Origin: Candidatus Symbiopectobacterium sp. NZEC151
GTDB taxonomy: Bacteria; Pseudomonadota; Gammaproteobacteria; Enterobacterales; Enterobacteriaceae
Direction: 5' to 3'
Length of the DNA stretch: 64,000 nt
Assembly (NCBI RefSeq): GCF_025962655.1
Contig: NZ_JAGFPE010000003.1
Span: forward strand, 496,001 to 560,000
Under the pieces are notes generated by a model. The model did not search any database. It was not told where the DNA came from and worked only from the letters and a program-made list of their open reading frames with translations. The position numbers were made by a program, and so were the translations under genes. Positions 28,964-40,013 of the stretch are shown here, one piece after another. The stretch's first letter is position 1. Every line of letters begins with the position of its first letter.

Positions 28964-29689
28964 ATGGCAACATTAATCGCAGAAAACCTGGCGAAGGCCT
29001 ACAAGGGCCGTCGCGTGGTCGAAAACGTAAGTTTAACGGTCAACTCCGGTGAAATCGTCGGGTTGCTCGGGCCGAATGGTGCGGGAAAAACCACGACATT
29101 CTATATGGTTGTCGGCATTGTCCAGCGCGATTCCGGGCGGATCGTGATTGATGATGAAGAGATAAGCTTGCTGCCGTTGCATGAACGCGCACGCCGCGGT
29201 ATCGGCTATCTGCCGCAGGAAGCCTCGATTTTTCGCCGTTTGAGCGTCTATGACAACCTGATGGCCGTCTTGCAGATTCGCAAAGACCTGACGCCGGAGC
29301 AGCAGGACGATCGCGCCAATGAGTTAATGGAAGAATTCCATATTATTCATTTACGCGATAGTCTGGGACAATCACTGTCCGGCGGCGAACGTCGTCGCGT
29401 AGAGATCGCCCGCGCACTGGCGGCCAATCCCAAATTCATTTTGCTGGATGAACCGTTTGCCGGTGTCGATCCAATTTCGGTGCTCGACATAAAAAAAATC
29501 ATTGAGCATCTGCGAGACAGCGGCCTGGGCGTACTGATTACCGATCACAACGTGCGTGAAACGTTGGACGTGTGCGAACGCGCCTATATCGTCAGTCAGG
29601 GACAGCTGATTTCCCACGGCTCACCCAGCGAAATCCTGGCGGATGAGCAGGTGAAACGCGTCTATCTGGGCGAAGGCTTCCGACTTTGA
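28964..29689 (+). CDS. lptB: LPS export ATPase LptB
   Basis: LptB powers LPS extraction from the inner membrane with LptFG. The 241-residue ABC protein has Walker [15 protein letters not shown]-loop [15 protein letters not shown], signature [16 protein letters not shown], Walker [14 protein letters not shown] and switch histidine ITDHNV. The sequence is close to E. coli throughout. Confidence 0.98.
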   Translation: MATLIAENLAKAYKGRRVVENVSLTVNSGEIVGLLGPNGAGKTTTFYMVVGIVQRDSGRIVIDDEEISLLPLHERARRGIGYLPQEASIFRRLSVYDNLMAVLQIRKDLTPEQQDDRANELMEEFHIIHLRDSLGQSLSGGERRRVEIARALAANPKFILLDEPFAGVDPISVLDIKKIIEHLRDSGLGVLITDHNVRETLDVCERAYIVSQGQLISHGSPSEILADEQVKRVYLGEGFRL

Positions 29690-29740
29690 TACTGTAACGT
29701 TTGCAATGGGCGTTCCATTTAAGGGAAAGTGACACGAGTT

Positions 29741-31174
29741 ATGAAGCAAGGTTTGCAACTCAGGCTAAGTCAACAACTGGCCATGACGCCACAACTTCAG
29801 CAGGCGATTCGTCTGCTTCAGTTGTCTACGCTTGAACTCCAGCAGGAAATCCAACAAGCGCTGGAAAGCAACCCGTTGCTTGAACAAACCGACAGCCACG
29901 ATGAAATCGATGCTCAGGAAACGAGCGACAGTGAATCACTAGACACATGCGAAGCCCTTGAGCAGAAAGACATGCCGGAAGAGCTGCCGCTGGACGCCAC
30001 CTGGGATGAAATCTACTCCGCAGGCACGCCCTCGGGCACCGGCACCGATTACCGCGATGAAGAACTGCCGGTCTATCAGGGTGAAACCACGCAAACGTTG
30101 CAGGATTACCTGATGTGGCAGGTGGAGTTGACGCCGTTTTCCGACACCGATGCGGCCATCGCTACCTCGATTGTTGATGCGGTGGACACCACCGGCTATC
30201 TGACCGTTCCGCTGGAAGACATCCTCGAAAGCATTGGCGACGATGACCTGACGATTGAGGAAGTGGAAGCGGTGTTAAAACGCGTGCAACGTTTTGACCC
30301 GGTCGGCGTGGCAGCGCGTGATTTGCGCGATTGCCTGCAAGTCCAACTGTCTCAGTTTGCCCCCGAAACCCCGTGGCTGGCGGAAGCCAAGCTTATCGTC
30401 AACGAATACCTCGACCTTCTGGCCAACCATGATTTTCGTGCACTGATCCGCGCAAGCCGGATCAAAGAGGATGCGCTGAAAGAGGCGCTGGCGTTGATTC
30501 AGTCACTCGATCCGCGTCCGGGGCAATCGATCAATACCGGCGAGTCGGAGTATGTGATCCCCGACGTGCTGGTGCGTAAACATCAAGATCGCTGGGTGGT
30601 GGAACTCAATACCGACAGCGTGCCGCGCCTGCAAGTCAACCAGCAGTATGCCGCACTGGGCCACAGCGCGCGTAACGACAGTGACAGCCAGTTTATCCGC
30701 AGCCACCTGCAAGAGGCGCGCTGGCTGATAAAAAGCCTGGAGAGCCGCAACGATACGCTGCTCAAGGTCACACGCTGCATTGTGGAACAACAGCAGGATT
30801 TTTTTGAGAAAGGGGAAGAGTTTATGAAACCCATGGTGCTGGCGGATATCGCTCAGGCTGTGGATATGCATGAATCCACTATCTCACGCGTCACAACCCA
30901 GAAATTTCTTCACAGCCCACGTGGCATTTTCGAACTAAAATATTTCTTCTCCAGCCATGTAAATACCGACAGCGGCGGTGAGGCATCATCCACTGCCATT
31001 CGGGCGCTGGTGAAAAAATTGATCGCGGCGGAAAACCCCGGCAAACCCTTGAGCGACAGCAAGCTGACTACGCTGCTCTCCGATCAGGGGATCATTGTCG
31101 CGCGGCGTACCGTGGCAAAGTACCGAGAGTCTTTATCCATCCCGCCGTCAAACCAGCGTAAGCAGTTGGTTTGA
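29741..31174 (+). CDS. rpoN: RNA polymerase sigma-54 factor
   Basis: RpoN directs RNA polymerase to -24/-12 promoters of nitrogen, envelope and other genes. The 477-residue protein starts [20 protein letters not shown] (activator-binding region I), followed by an acidic region II, the core-binding domain and the RpoN box [10 protein letters not shown] at 454-463. The ATG at 29741 gives the E. coli length. Its position with hpf, ptsN, rapZ and npr is the conserved rpoN operon. Confidence 0.98.
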   Translation: MKQGLQLRLSQQLAMTPQLQQAIRLLQLSTLELQQEIQQALESNPLLEQTDSHDEIDAQETSDSESLDTCEALEQKDMPEELPLDATWDEIYSAGTPSGTGTDYRDEELPVYQGETTQTLQDYLMWQVELTPFSDTDAAIATSIVDAVDTTGYLTVPLEDILESIGDDDLTIEEVEAVLKRVQRFDPVGVAARDLRDCLQVQLSQFAPETPWLAEAKLIVNEYLDLLANHDFRALIRASRIKEDALKEALALIQSLDPRPGQSINTGESEYVIPDVLVRKHQDRWVVELNTDSVPRLQVNQQYAALGHSARNDSDSQFIRSHLQEARWLIKSLESRNDTLLKVTRCIVEQQQDFFEKGEEFMKPMVLADIAQAVDMHESTISRVTTQKFLHSPRGIFELKYFFSSHVNTDSGGEASSTAIRALVKKLIAAENPGKPLSDSKLTTLLSDQGIIVARRTVAKYRESLSIPPSNQRKQLV

Positions 31175-31197
31175 TTTCTACAGAGAAGGAAGACGCT

Positions 31198-31485
31198 ATG
31201 CAGCTGAATATCACCGGACACCACATCGAAATCACACCCGCATTACGCGAGTTCGTTAACACAAAATTTGCCAAGCTGGAGCAATACTTTGATCGCATCA
31301 ACCAGATCAACGTGGTGCTCAAGGTGGAGAAAGTGGAGCAGATTGCCGATGCTACCCTGTTCGTTAATGGCGGTGAACTGCATGCCACATCCGAATCTGA
31401 AGACATGTATGCCGCCATCGATCTGTTGATCGACAAACTGGCGCGTCAGTTAAATAAACACAAGGACAAACTCAAACAGCACTGA
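31198..31485 (+). CDS. hpf: Ribosome hibernation promoting factor
   Basis: HPF binds the 30S decoding region in stationary phase and promotes 100S dimers. The 95-residue protein starts MQLNITGHHIEITPALREFV and ends in a Lys-rich tail; the length equals the short E. coli form that works with RMF. AAGGA lies eight bases upstream of the ATG. Confidence 0.97.
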   Translation: MQLNITGHHIEITPALREFVNTKFAKLEQYFDRINQINVVLKVEKVEQIADATLFVNGGELHATSESEDMYAAIDLLIDKLARQLNKHKDKLKQH

Positions 31486-31575
31486 TCGTCATCTCCGCCT
31501 CAGGGCGCAGGGAATACGCCTCTGGCACAGCGTCAGAGGCGTGAAGAGATGAGCGGGCCGTTAAGTGAAAACACC

Positions 31576-32049
31576 ATGAATAACGATCCCATTTTGCAAC
31601 TCAGCGCGGTATTACGCCAAGAGTGCACCCGCAGCACCGTTCATTGCCAAAGCAAGAAACGGGCGTTGGAAATCATCAGCGAATTGGCAGCCAGGCAGTT
31701 AAACCTGCCGACGCCGCTGATCTTCGAGGCATTGCTGACGCGTGAGAGAATGGGCAGTACCGGTATTGGCGGCGGTATCGCGATCCCACACGGAAAACTC
31801 GATGATGATAACGCCTTGGGTGCCACCGGGGTCTTTATCCAACTTGAACAGCCGATATCCTTTGATGCTATTGATAATCAAGGGGTAGACTTGCTTTTTG
31901 CCTTGCTGGTTCCCGCAGAACAATGTAAAACCCATCTACATACGCTATCACTTGTCGCCAAACGCCTGGCTGACAAAAGTGTGTGTCGGCGTTTACGGGC
32001 CGCGCAGAGTGACGAAGAGCTGTACCAAATTATGATTGAAGGGGATTAA
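31576..32049 (+). CDS. ptsN: Nitrogen-PTS enzyme IIA component
   Basis: PtsN (EIIA-Ntr) is phosphorylated by Npr and controls potassium uptake (TrkA, KdpD) and other processes. The 157-residue protein has the phospho-acceptor His72 in AIPHGKLDDD. THLHTLSLVAKRLADKS is the other conserved block. The start at 31576 matches the family; an in-frame ATG at 31549 would add nine residues and has a poor ribosome site. Confidence 0.96.
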   Translation: MNNDPILQLSAVLRQECTRSTVHCQSKKRALEIISELAARQLNLPTPLIFEALLTRERMGSTGIGGGIAIPHGKLDDDNALGATGVFIQLEQPISFDAIDNQGVDLLFALLVPAEQCKTHLHTLSLVAKRLADKSVCRRLRAAQSDEELYQIMIEGD

Positions 32050-32162
32050 TCCCCGATAGAAAACGCGCGACATTCAGACATTCGCGCTACGATGTGCGTC
32101 ACAGATGAATCACTCGGTCAGGGTGTAACAAAAGAAGGCAATAGCCGGAGGGGAGTCGTCGG

Positions 32163-33014
32163 ATGGTGCTGATGATTGTCAGTGGTCGCTCAGGTTCAGG
32201 AAAATCTGTGGCCCTGCGCGCCCTGGAAGATATGGGGTTTTATTGCGTGGACAACCTGCCCGTGGTGTTGCTGCCGGAACTGGCAAACACGCTGGCACAA
32301 CGCGATATCTCGGCAGCGGTCAGCATTGACGTGCGCAATATGCCAGAATCGCCGGAAATCTTCGAGCACGCCATGGATCAGCTGCCGCCCAGTTTTGCGC
32401 CGCAACTGCTGTTTCTGGATGCCGATCGCAACACTCTGATTCGCCGTTACAGCGACACACGCCGTTTGCACCCCCTTTCCAGCAAAAATCTCTCGCTGGA
32501 AAGCGCCATCGATGAAGAGAACGATTTGCTGGAACCGTTGCGTTCTCGCGCCGATCTGATCATCGATACCTCAGAAATGTCAGTGCATGAACTGGCGGAA
32601 ATGCTGCGTACCCGGCTGCTGGGCAAACGCGAGCGTGAACTGACCATGGTGTTCGAATCCTTTGGTTACAAGCACGGCATTCCTATCGATGCGGATTACG
32701 TGTTCGATGTGCGCTTCCTGCCTAACCCCCACTGGGATCCGAAATTACGTCCGATGACCGGGCTGGACAAGCCGGTTGCCGCGTTCCTCGATCGCCATAC
32801 GGAAGTGCACAACTTTATTTACCAGACGCGTAGCTATCTGGAACTGTGGCTGCCCATGCTGGAAACCAACAACCGCAGCTACCTGACGGTGGCTATTGGC
32901 TGTACCGGCGGCAAGCACCGTTCCGTCTATGTGGCTGAGCAACTGGCAGACTATTTTCGCTCGCGCGGCAAAAACGTACAGTCCCGCCACCGCACGCTGG
33001 AAAAACGCAAATAA
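32163..33014 (+). CDS. rapZ: RNase adapter protein RapZ
   Basis: RapZ binds the sRNAs GlmZ and GlmY, guides RNase E to GlmZ, and so controls GlmS and amino-sugar supply. The 283-residue protein has Walker [14 protein letters not shown], a Walker B-like region, and the basic RNA-binding C-terminus [14 protein letters not shown], one residue shorter than E. coli. The npr ATG overlaps its TAA by one base. Confidence 0.97.
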   Translation: MVLMIVSGRSGSGKSVALRALEDMGFYCVDNLPVVLLPELANTLAQRDISAAVSIDVRNMPESPEIFEHAMDQLPPSFAPQLLFLDADRNTLIRRYSDTRRLHPLSSKNLSLESAIDEENDLLEPLRSRADLIIDTSEMSVHELAEMLRTRLLGKRERELTMVFESFGYKHGIPIDADYVFDVRFLPNPHWDPKLRPMTGLDKPVAAFLDRHTEVHNFIYQTRSYLELWLPMLETNNRSYLTVAIGCTGGKHRSVYVAEQLADYFRSRGKNVQSRHRTLEKRK

Positions 33015-33286
33015 TGGCCGTCAAACACACCGTCATCGTCAAGAATAAGCTCGGTATGCACGCCCGCCCGGCGATGAAGCTGTTTGAACTGGTGCAAAGC
33101 TTTGATGCCGAAGTGATGCTGCGTAATGAAAGCGGCGTTGAGGCCGAAGCCAGCAGCGTGATCGCCATGATCATGCTGGATTCAGCCCAGGGTAAGCACA
33201 TTGAAGTGGAAGCCAGCGGCACCGATGAAACCGCCGCACTGGCGGCGGTGGTTGAGTTGTTCGAAGCCGGGTTTGACGAAGAGTAA
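33014..33286 (+). CDS. npr: Nitrogen-PTS phosphocarrier protein Npr
   Basis: Npr is the HPr-like carrier between PtsP and PtsN. The 90-residue protein has the phospho-acceptor His16 in [11 protein letters not shown] and the usual HPr fold length. It closes the rpoN operon and is followed by a strong terminator. Confidence 0.97.
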   Translation: MAVKHTVIVKNKLGMHARPAMKLFELVQSFDAEVMLRNESGVEAEASSVIAMIMLDSAQGKHIEVEASGTDETAALAAVVELFEAGFDEE

Positions 33287-33377
33287 CACGCGACAATAAT
33301 CCCAAAAATCGACAATGCCATAGGTAATAACGCTGCCTTATGGTATAACTTCGTTACAAGTTATCTCTCATTTTTAT

Positions 33378-33414
33378 CAACACCCCCGCGTCACTGGCGC
33401 GGGGGTGTTGCTTT
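33378..33414 (+). terminator. Terminator of the rpoN operon
   Basis: AACACCCCCGCG and CGCGGGGGTGTT form a 12-bp perfect stem around TCACTGG (with GC-rich closing pairs), followed by GCTTTAT. It lies about 90 bp after the npr stop. Confidence 0.85.
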
Positions 33415-33574
33415 ATAAATGCGGTAGACTTTTTCTCTTGATATTGTTTTTTCATATATGCAGCACGTGTTTATATCCCTATGAACCTTGATTTTACTGT
33501 CATGACGTAACGTTGTTTGTTACTGCTATGCGTTTTATCGGGAGTTGTGTTTTACCAACCTATTGGAGAGGAGT

Positions 33575-33985
33575 ATGACGAAACCTAACCTGACTATTAG
33601 CGAACTGGATGCGGAACGCCTGGATCGGCTGTTGGAACAACCCGCGTTTGCGGGCACACCGATTGCACAAGCGTTAAATGAGGAGCTGGATCGTGCTGAG
33701 ATCTTGCCTTCAGAGGACATCCCGTCAGATGTCGTCACTATGAACAGTCGGGTACGCTTTCGCGATTTAAACACTAACGAAGAGCACACTCGAACACTGG
33801 TTTATCCTGCCGCCATGCAGGACAGCAAAGAACAACTTTCTGTTATGGCGCCGCTCGGCGCAGCCCTGCTGGGTCTGCGCGTTGGGAATACCATTACCTG
33901 GCAGTTGCATAACGGTACAGAAACGCGCGTGGAAGTACTGGAATTGCTCTATCAGCCTGAGGCCGCTGGCGAATATCGTCGCTAA
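33575..33985 (+). CDS. rnk: Nucleoside diphosphate kinase regulator Rnk
   Basis: Rnk is a GreA/GreB-like protein that binds RNA polymerase and affects nucleoside diphosphate kinase levels. The 136-residue protein begins [20 protein letters not shown] and has [14 protein letters not shown] and [18 protein letters not shown], the C-terminal FKBP-like domain shared with Gre factors. GGAGAGGAG precedes the ATG; the length equals E. coli Rnk. Confidence 0.93.
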   Translation: MTKPNLTISELDAERLDRLLEQPAFAGTPIAQALNEELDRAEILPSEDIPSDVVTMNSRVRFRDLNTNEEHTRTLVYPAAMQDSKEQLSVMAPLGAALLGLRVGNTITWQLHNGTETRVEVLELLYQPEAAGEYRR

Positions 33986-34027
33986 GCACGCGCCCACTGC
34001 CCTGATTTCAGGGCAGTCATGATTGCG

Positions 34028-34336
34028 TCAAAACGGCCACAGCAGCCACCAGTTCGTCAGTTTATCCCCCAAACCTTGCCACCAAATGCGTGACATCAGA
34101 TGGCCTGCTTTCTTACGCGGTTCGGTGGGCGATTCCCCTTTGGCCGTCAATGCTTCCCAGGCAGCCCAGCGCACATCAAAAACGAAATCCCGCTGCATCA
34201 TGTCGTGCAAAATCACCAGACTGCGCGGATCCGGCTCGACACGCAAATGCGCCACCAGCGCCAGCCGCTTGCGAAAATCAGTTTTATCCTGCGCGAGTTG
34301 CTGTGCGAGATCGCCATCAAACGCGCTGTCGGGCAT
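34028..34336 (-). CDS. Small uncharacterised protein with HEAT-like helices
   Basis: I do not recognise this 102-residue protein. It starts MPDSAFDGDLAQQLAQDK behind AGGGAGCAGGG; an in-frame ATG at 34354 would add six residues. The middle part (DFRKRLALVAHLRVEPDPRS, then LVILHDMMQRDFVFDVRWAA) reads like two amphipathic helix pairs of a HEAT/ARM repeat. The C-terminal 35 residues are Trp-rich (SRIWWQGLGDKLTNWWLLWP). It lies between rnk and pmbA, 43 bp after the pmbA start side, on the pmbA strand. Possibly cytoplasmic; no function can be assigned. Confidence 0.7.
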   Translation of the reverse strand: MPDSAFDGDLAQQLAQDKTDFRKRLALVAHLRVEPDPRSLVILHDMMQRDFVFDVRWAAWEALTAKGESPTEPRKKAGHLMSRIWWQGLGDKLTNWWLLWPF

Positions 34337-34378
34337 TCCCTGCTCCCTAGACATGCCGTTGTATCCGTATACGCCTGA

Positions 34379-35719
34379 TTACATCCCGGCGATCTTCATG
34401 CTCGGCAGCAGCGCCGAACCGCACTGGATATTACTGCGGGTTTCAATATCATCCCCCAGCGTCACCATGTCGCGCAGCATGGTTTTAAGGTTACCGGCGA
34501 TGGTGATTTCGCTCACCGGATACTGAATTTCACCATTTTCCACCCAGAAGCCTGACGCCCCGCGCGAGTAATCGCCCGTTACCGCACTCACGCCCTGTCC
34601 CATCAGCTCGGTCACCAGCAGGCCTTTATCCATCTGCTTGAGCATCTGCTGGAAATTTAGCCCCTGGCCCGCAATACGCCAGTTGTGAATGCCGCCAGCG
34701 TGACCAGTGCTCTTCATGCCGAGTTTACGCGCGGCGTAGCTGGTCAACAGCCAGGTTTGCAAGACACCGTCTTTAACGATGTCCCGCTGCGAGGTACGAA
34801 CCCCTTCACTGTCGAACGGGGTAGACGCCAGCCCTTTGCGCAGATGCGGCAGTTCTTCGATGGTCAGCCAGTCCGGCAGGATCTGCTGGCCCAGCTTATC
34901 GAGCAGGAAGGTCGATTTGCGGTACACGTTACCGCCGCTGATCGCCCCCACCAAATGGCCGAACAGCCCGGTAGCCACTTCGGCGGCAAACATCACCGGT
35001 GCTTCCATGGTTGGCAGCTTGCGCGGTGATAAACGCGAGAGCGTGCGGCGAGCGCACTCTTCGCCCACCCATTCAGGGCTTTGCAGATCGTCCAGCGCAC
35101 GCCCGACGGTGTAGGCGTAATCGCGCTCCATATCGCCGTTCACTTCGGCAATCACACAGCTCGACATCGAGTGGCGGCTCGACAGATAGCTTTGCAGCAT
35201 ACCGTGGCTGTTGCCAAACACTTTGATACCGTAGTGGCTGTTGAAGCTGCCCCCTTCGGTATTGGTAATGCGCGAATCGACGTTGAGCGCCGCCTGCTCG
35301 GCGCGAGCGGCCAGCTCAATGCCTTTTTCCGCATCCAACGCGGCAGGATGAAACAGATCGAGATCGGGTGCGTCAAACGCCAGCAGTTCTTGTTCTGCCG
35401 GGCCAGAAAAGGGATCGGGCGAGGTATAACGGGCAATATCCAGCGCAGCCTGCACGGTGCGTGCAATGGCAGCCGGGCTCAAATCGGTCGATGACGCACT
35501 GCCTTTACGCTGCTGATGGTATACGGTAATCCCCAACGCGCCATCGCTGTTGAATTCCACATTTTCAACCTCGCCGTAGCGCGTACTGACGCTGATCCCT
35601 GTGGTTTTTGAAATGGCCACCTCTGCCGCATCTGAACCAGCACGCGCCAGCTCCAACGCCTGTGCAACTGCCTGCTCCAATGCTTTACGCTGTTCTGCAA
35701 CCTGAGTGATTATTGTCAT
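34379..35719 (-). CDS. pmbA: Metalloprotease complex subunit PmbA (TldE)
   Basis: PmbA/TldE pairs with TldD to form a metalloprotease that matures microcin B17, processes CcdA and degrades unfolded peptides. The 446-residue protein has the family fold but not the HExxxH zinc motif, as expected for Tld[21 protein letters not shown] and [19 protein letters not shown] are the conserved C-terminal blocks. Its partner gene tldD is only about 6 kb away in this genome. It is divergent from darP. Confidence 0.96.
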   Translation of the reverse strand: MTIITQVAEQRKALEQAVAQALELARAGSDAAEVAISKTTGISVSTRYGEVENVEFNSDGALGITVYHQQRKGSASSTDLSPAAIARTVQAALDIARYTSPDPFSGPAEQELLAFDAPDLDLFHPAALDAEKGIELAARAEQAALNVDSRITNTEGGSFNSHYGIKVFGNSHGMLQSYLSSRHSMSSCVIAEVNGDMERDYAYTVGRALDDLQSPEWVGEECARRTLSRLSPRKLPTMEAPVMFAAEVATGLFGHLVGAISGGNVYRKSTFLLDKLGQQILPDWLTIEELPHLRKGLASTPFDSEGVRTSQRDIVKDGVLQTWLLTSYAARKLGMKSTGHAGGIHNWRIAGQGLNFQQMLKQMDKGLLVTELMGQGVSAVTGDYSRGASGFWVENGEIQYPVSEITIAGNLKTMLRDMVTLGDDIETRSNIQCGSALLPSMKIAGM

Positions 35720-35918
35720 CGTTCTGCCATACTGAGTTAAAAGCCGTTCAGAAGCCGGGAAATGGCGTCTGCCTTGCCCCTCTTCTGCGCCTAAAGGTGT
35801 ATGCTTGAGTCTAACAGGATATCAGGATAATTTCGCAAAAAGCCCAAACCTGTTAGGATCGGCGTCTTTTTTATGGCGTTAACCGCGTCACATGCCCGAA
35901 TTGTTACGGAAAGAGATA

Positions 35919-36473
35919 ATGAACAAACACCCTGAAGAGTGGCTGGACGACGTACCGGACCCGCACGCCGAAGATGATGAAGACGATGAGATCATCTGGG
36001 TCAGCAAAAGCGAAATCAAACGCGATGCAGAAGCGCTGAAAGATCTTGGCGTTGAGCTGATTGAGCTCGGTAAAAATGCGCTGGAGCGCATCCCGCTGGA
36101 TGACGATCTGCGTGCTGCGGTTGAGCTGGCGCAGCGCATCAAAAAAGAGGGTCGCCGCCGTCAGGTGCAACTGATCGGTAAGATGCTGCGCGCCCGCGAT
36201 CCAGAGCCGATTCAAATCGCACTGGATAAGTTGAAGAACCGCCACAACCAGCAGGTCGCCCTGTTTCACAAACTGGAACAACTGCGCGACAGGCTGATTG
36301 AGGAAGGGGATGATGCCATCCCTGATATCCTTGGGCTCTACCCGAACGCCGATCGCCAGCAGTTGCGCTCACTGGTGCGCAATGCGCAGAAAGAAAAAGC
36401 CGCGAACAAGCCGCCCAAGTCTTACCGCCAAATTTTCCAGTATCTGCGCGAACTGGCTGAAGATCAGGCCTAG
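35919..36473 (+). CDS. darP: Ribosome biogenesis factor DarP (YjgA)
   Basis: DarP/YjgA associates with late 50S ribosomal precursors and helps mature the peptidyltransferase centre. The 184-residue protein starts [20 protein letters not shown] with an acidic N-terminus, then long basic helices ([20 protein letters not shown] and [20 protein letters not shown]). The start at 35919 matches the E. coli protein. It is next to pmbA, also the arrangement in E. coli. Confidence 0.95.
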   Translation: MNKHPEEWLDDVPDPHAEDDEDDEIIWVSKSEIKRDAEALKDLGVELIELGKNALERIPLDDDLRAAVELAQRIKKEGRRRQVQLIGKMLRARDPEPIQIALDKLKNRHNQQVALFHKLEQLRDRLIEEGDDAIPDILGLYPNADRQQLRSLVRNAQKEKAANKPPKSYRQIFQYLRELAEDQA

Positions 36474-36474
36474 C

Positions 36475-36521
36475 CCCTTGAGGTAGATAACCCTTAAGGT
36501 AAATAGCCCTATGGTAAATCA
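36475..36521. repeat. Three short tandem repeats after darP
   Basis: Degenerate 16-bp units lie head to tail right after the darP stop: CCCTTGAGGTAGATAA (36475), CCCTTAAGGTAAATAG (36491) and CCCTATGGTAAATCA (36507). Each begins with a near-palindrome around CCTTAAGG. They sit directly before the darP/aaeB convergent hairpin. Confidence 0.6.
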
Positions 36522-36526
36522 CCTCG

Positions 36527-36557
36527 TGGTGGAGTCGCCCTCGGCGTTACTCCACCA
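36527..36557. terminator. Hairpin between convergent darP and aaeB
   Basis: TGGTGGAGT and ACTCCACCA form a 9-bp perfect stem that overlaps the aaeB stop codon. A GC-rich loop and no T-run; probably a bidirectional transcript end. Confidence 0.5.
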
Positions 36558-38508
36558 ACGCATGCTGATAACGGTGCAGTATCTCCGTGATACGCCCGAC
36601 CGATGCACCAATCTCCGGCGCTATCTGGCGCTGGCATAGCGCAACCTGATACTCATCCAATAACGTCAGCAACTGAGTAAAAGCGTGACGGCGGGAAATC
36701 TCTCGTCGCGCATCGCTGACCTGCTCTGCCGCCTGACGAAGACGACGATGAAACGCCGACAGTTCGCTATCCATCGGCAGTGGTAGATTCCGCATGCGCT
36801 GATGCAGAATGATCAGTGACAGCGCCAGACGGTATTTGGCTATGTCGTTAGGAAACAGGGTCAGCAGCAGATAGAGCTGCTGATAGAGCGCGGGCAAATG
36901 GTTCTCACGCCGTTTACTGGGGTTGGTGGTCAGTGCCGATATCGCGCTGTAAACAAAGCGGTTAAGTAGCGTCTGTCCGGTACGCGCACGCGAATTATCG
37001 CGAATCAACAAGATAACCAGCCACGCCAGCAAACAGCCGATAACCTGCCCAATTGCGCTGTCCAGAAAGTGGCTGAGATTAAACGTCATCGGGTTATCCA
37101 ACACCAGAATATTGATGGTGCTGGCCAGCGCCCCCAGCGATCCCATACGCCGCTTTTGCACTTCAATGCCGATAATGAAGGCCATAATGCCCAGACTGAG
37201 GCACAGCAGCAGCATGCTTTGCTGCGTGGAGGGCAACACAAACATAAACAGCAGCGATCCCAACGGCAAGGCATAGACCGTGCCGACCAGGAAATCGACC
37301 GCCATGCGTTTCGGGTTGGGCAGGCGCATCGCCAGCGCCGTCACCACGGCAATCATCACCATGCAGGCACTGCCTGAGGTCCAACCGGTGATAAGCCAAA
37401 ATAAACAGCCTACTGCCGTCGCCACGCCAGTGCGCCAGCCGTTGATCATCGCGTGATGGCGCTCAGCGGAAGCCGCTTTCACCATCACTTCATCACGCAG
37501 TAGTTCGCCCTCAATCTGCGTCAGACGAGCGTTGGTCTGAATCCCTTTTGCCAGTAACAGGTAACGCGTTGCGGCTCCCACCCAGCCAATCAGCGTCGGC
37601 GGCACGGTCTTGCGCTCACCAGCAGCAATCGCGTGGCGCAGCTGTTTTACCCGCTTACGCACATCGGCCATCGAGTCTACCGGCGCATCAATCAGCAATG
37701 CCAGGCTGGTTCTGAGCGGCTCCGGTTTATCCTGTAGCACCAGATAGGTCTCACACGCCTGAGTTATCAGGGTAAAGGATTGCGCCAGCAGCGCGTTGAT
37801 GCGCCGGTGGCTATTTTGCCAGCGCGCCGATTCCAGCAGCAGCGGGTTGCCCATGCCGCCCAACGCGGTGCTTTTACGCACCAGCCCATGCCAGGCCACG
37901 TCAAGCTCTTCGCGCGTTGCGCCACGGATACACAGTTGCAGCAGGCGATAGTGATCCACCAGCAGCCCTTCCAGACTGCTGTCGATATGGTGTTTGATGG
38001 AACGCGGAGTGAACAGCAAATCGGCCACAATGGCACAGACAATGCCCAAAACAATTTCGCTACAGCGTTCAACGGCGAACTGTGGCGTCAGCAATGGCGC
38101 ACTCTGGGTAGAGACGATGATAATCAATGCGGTATAGCCCGCCAATCCCCATACGTAGGCGTTTTCTACCTTAACCAGCGATGAAATCCAGGTGCAGAAT
38201 CCCGCCCAGATGCAGCACAGCAGCAGCATCACCACAGGGGCACGAATGGTGGCGATGATAATCACCAGCGCACCGATACATCCGATAAAGGTGCCTACAA
38301 TGCGCAATATCCCGCGATGCCGAATCGCCCCGGAAAAGGGATCGCCACCAGCGGCAAACGCAGGGCCAGCAGCAACGATGGCCGCAGTGAGTACTGACCA
38401 ACGCGGCGTTTCCAACTGAAAGTGGAAACCGAGAAACAGCGACAGCACGACGGCAACGCTGAGTTTGCAGGCAAAACGCCAGTGGGGAAAAGCAGGCATT
38501 TTCATCAT
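36547..38508 (-). CDS. aaeB: p-Hydroxybenzoic acid efflux pump subunit AaeB
   Basis: AaeB is the inner-membrane FUSC-family subunit that exports aromatic carboxylic acids with AaeA. The 653-residue protein has two blocks of membrane segments (about 15-165 and 365-500), each followed by a cytoplasmic domain, the typical duplicated layout. The gene order aaeX-aaeA-aaeB, divergent from aaeR, matches E. coli. Confidence 0.95.
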   Translation of the reverse strand: MMKMPAFPHWRFACKLSVAVVLSLFLGFHFQLETPRWSVLTAAIVAAGPAFAAGGDPFSGAIRHRGILRIVGTFIGCIGALVIIIATIRAPVVMLLLCCIWAGFCTWISSLVKVENAYVWGLAGYTALIIIVSTQSAPLLTPQFAVERCSEIVLGIVCAIVADLLFTPRSIKHHIDSSLEGLLVDHYRLLQLCIRGATREELDVAWHGLVRKSTALGGMGNPLLLESARWQNSHRRINALLAQSFTLITQACETYLVLQDKPEPLRTSLALLIDAPVDSMADVRKRVKQLRHAIAAGERKTVPPTLIGWVGAATRYLLLAKGIQTNARLTQIEGELLRDEVMVKAASAERHHAMINGWRTGVATAVGCLFWLITGWTSGSACMVMIAVVTALAMRLPNPKRMAVDFLVGTVYALPLGSLLFMFVLPSTQQSMLLLCLSLGIMAFIIGIEVQKRRMGSLGALASTINILVLDNPMTFNLSHFLDSAIGQVIGCLLAWLVILLIRDNSRARTGQTLLNRFVYSAISALTTNPSKRRENHLPALYQQLYLLLTLFPNDIAKYRLALSLIILHQRMRNLPLPMDSELSAFHRRLRQAAEQVSDARREISRRHAFTQLLTLLDEYQVALCQRQIAPEIGASVGRITEILHRYQHALVE

Positions 38509-38517
38509 GAGTTCGCC

Positions 38518-39480
38518 TTAGCCAAACTCACGCAGCCGATAGAGCAAGCGAACCAACGGAGAAGGCTGCTTGTTTTGCGGGGCGTCGGCCTGCGCGATCA
38601 CCACGGTGGCCGTGGTGCCCGCAGGATAAGGAAGATCTCGCTGTTGATCCAGATGGATTCTTACCGGCACGCGCTGCGCCAGCCGCACCCATTCCAGATT
38701 GGCATCCACGGTCGCCAGCCCTTTACTGTCTACGTTGGCGCTGCTGTTGGTGATCGCCGCCGCCACGCTGTCGACCGTACCGTAAAACAACCGATCGCTA
38801 CCCAGCGGCGTTATCTCGACCCGATCGCCCGCGTGAACGCTCGCCAGCTTGGTCTCTTCCATATAGGCCACCAGATAGAACGAGCCCTTTTTCACCAACG
38901 CCACGGCGGTTGCGCCGCGCGTAATGTATTCACCGCGCTGCACGTTGAGGTTGGTGACCCAACCGTCCGCCGGTGCGCGAATCACGGTACGCTCCAGATC
39001 CAGCTTCGCCAGCGCCAGCGTCGCTTGTGCCTTGGCTAGCTGATGCTGCGCGGTTTCCAGCGCGCTGCCGGACTGATCGATAGCTTCTTGCGACATAGCC
39101 TGCACACCAAGGCGCGTACGTCGCCCGGACTCACGCCGTTTTTCAGTGACCAGCGCCAGGTAGTAGTCGACATCCGCCTGTGCTTGCGCTTGCGCTTGCT
39201 GAAAACGGGGTGGATCGACCACAAAAAGCACATCCCCCTGTTTCACCTGCTGATTGTCATGCACCAACACCTCGGTCAACAGACCGCTGACATCAGGCGC
39301 GATCGCCACAACGTCTGCGCTGAACTTCGCGTCTCGCGTCCACGGCGATTCGGTATAGAACGCCCACACGCGCAGCAGCGCAACGGCAGCCAGCAGCAGC
39401 ACGCACAGCGTGATACCCACACGCAGCAGCTTTTTGGTTATCAGCGAGACAACAGGAAATTTTAGAGCAAGGGTTTTCAC
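38518..39480 (-). CDS. aaeA: p-Hydroxybenzoic acid efflux pump subunit AaeA
   Basis: AaeA is the periplasmic membrane-fusion subunit of the AaeAB pump. The 320-residue protein has one membrane anchor (about 16-36), the biotinyl-lipoyl half motif [20 protein letters not shown], a coiled-coil hairpin (about 90-150) and the second half motif [17 protein letters not shown]. It is about ten residues longer than the E. coli protein. Confidence 0.95.
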   Translation of the reverse strand: MKTLALKFPVVSLITKKLLRVGITLCVLLLAAVALLRVWAFYTESPWTRDAKFSADVVAIAPDVSGLLTEVLVHDNQQVKQGDVLFVVDPPRFQQAQAQAQADVDYYLALVTEKRRESGRRTRLGVQAMSQEAIDQSGSALETAQHQLAKAQATLALAKLDLERTVIRAPADGWVTNLNVQRGEYITRGATAVALVKKGSFYLVAYMEETKLASVHAGDRVEITPLGSDRLFYGTVDSVAAAITNSSANVDSKGLATVDANLEWVRLAQRVPVRIHLDQQRDLPYPAGTTATVVIAQADAPQNKQPSPLVRLLYRLREFG

Positions 39481-39487
39481 ATTGACC

Positions 39488-39691
39488 TCAAAGGGAGAAG
39501 CGAAAGATCAGATAAAACAGGCAACAAAACAGAGCGGTGTTAAACAGCGCCGGATGCCATACCACGTCATAAACGCCGGTGGGCTGTAGAACACGGTTCA
39601 ACACAAAAAACAGTGCCAGCGATACCAGCAACACAAAGAATACGGGCGGGAATGACAGGCCAAACAGCACCATCACCGGGAGTGAACTCAT
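39488..39691 (-). CDS. aaeX: Small membrane protein AaeX
   Basis: The 67-residue protein has two hydrophobic helices and starts [20 protein letters not shown], the DUF1656 pattern. It is the first gene of aaeXAB; its function is unknown, though it is induced with the pump in E. coli. AAAGGAATAGAGG precedes the ATG. Confidence 0.92.
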   Translation of the reverse strand: MSSLPVMVLFGLSFPPVFFVLLVSLALFFVLNRVLQPTGVYDVVWHPALFNTALFCCLFYLIFRFSL

Positions 39692-40013
39692 CCTCTATTC
39701 CTTTTCATTTCAATTGACGAATAAACGATACCGACCGTGTCGCCGTAGACACAGGCATGAGGGTTCATTACCAACGACGACACGGACCTTTCAGCCACCA
39801 ATGCTAAAAGGCATGAAGGGCATTACACTGATCAAGAGAGATTGCAGGTTGTTTAGTAGAAGCGAACGCAACCTGTTACCTGATGGAAACAAATAGCACG
39901 AAGCACACCGGAACTCTTCCCGCCCGATTCGTTCGAATGCGGTGTATTATGGATGTTTATTATCGTTTCATCTACGATGTGTGATCTAAATCACTTTTAA
40001 GCCAGAGTGAACA
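39692..40013. promoter_or_regulatory. Divergent aaeX/aaeR control region
   Basis: This 322-bp gap carries no gene. Besides the CRP-like site listed separately, it has a 7-bp inverted repeat CAGGTTG (39845-39851) and CAACCTG (39869-39875), spaced like a LysR-family operator and thus a candidate AaeR site. The E. coli aae genes are activated by AaeR in response to aromatic acids. Confidence 0.4.
39977..39998. promoter_or_regulatory. CRP-binding site upstream of aaeR
   Basis: ATGTGTGATCTAAATCACTT contains TGTGA-N6-TCAC with the central TCTAAA, one mismatch from the symmetric CRP core. Its centre lies about 27 bp before the aaeR ATG, close enough to overlap the aaeR promoter and far upstream of aaeX. 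Confidence 0.65.
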
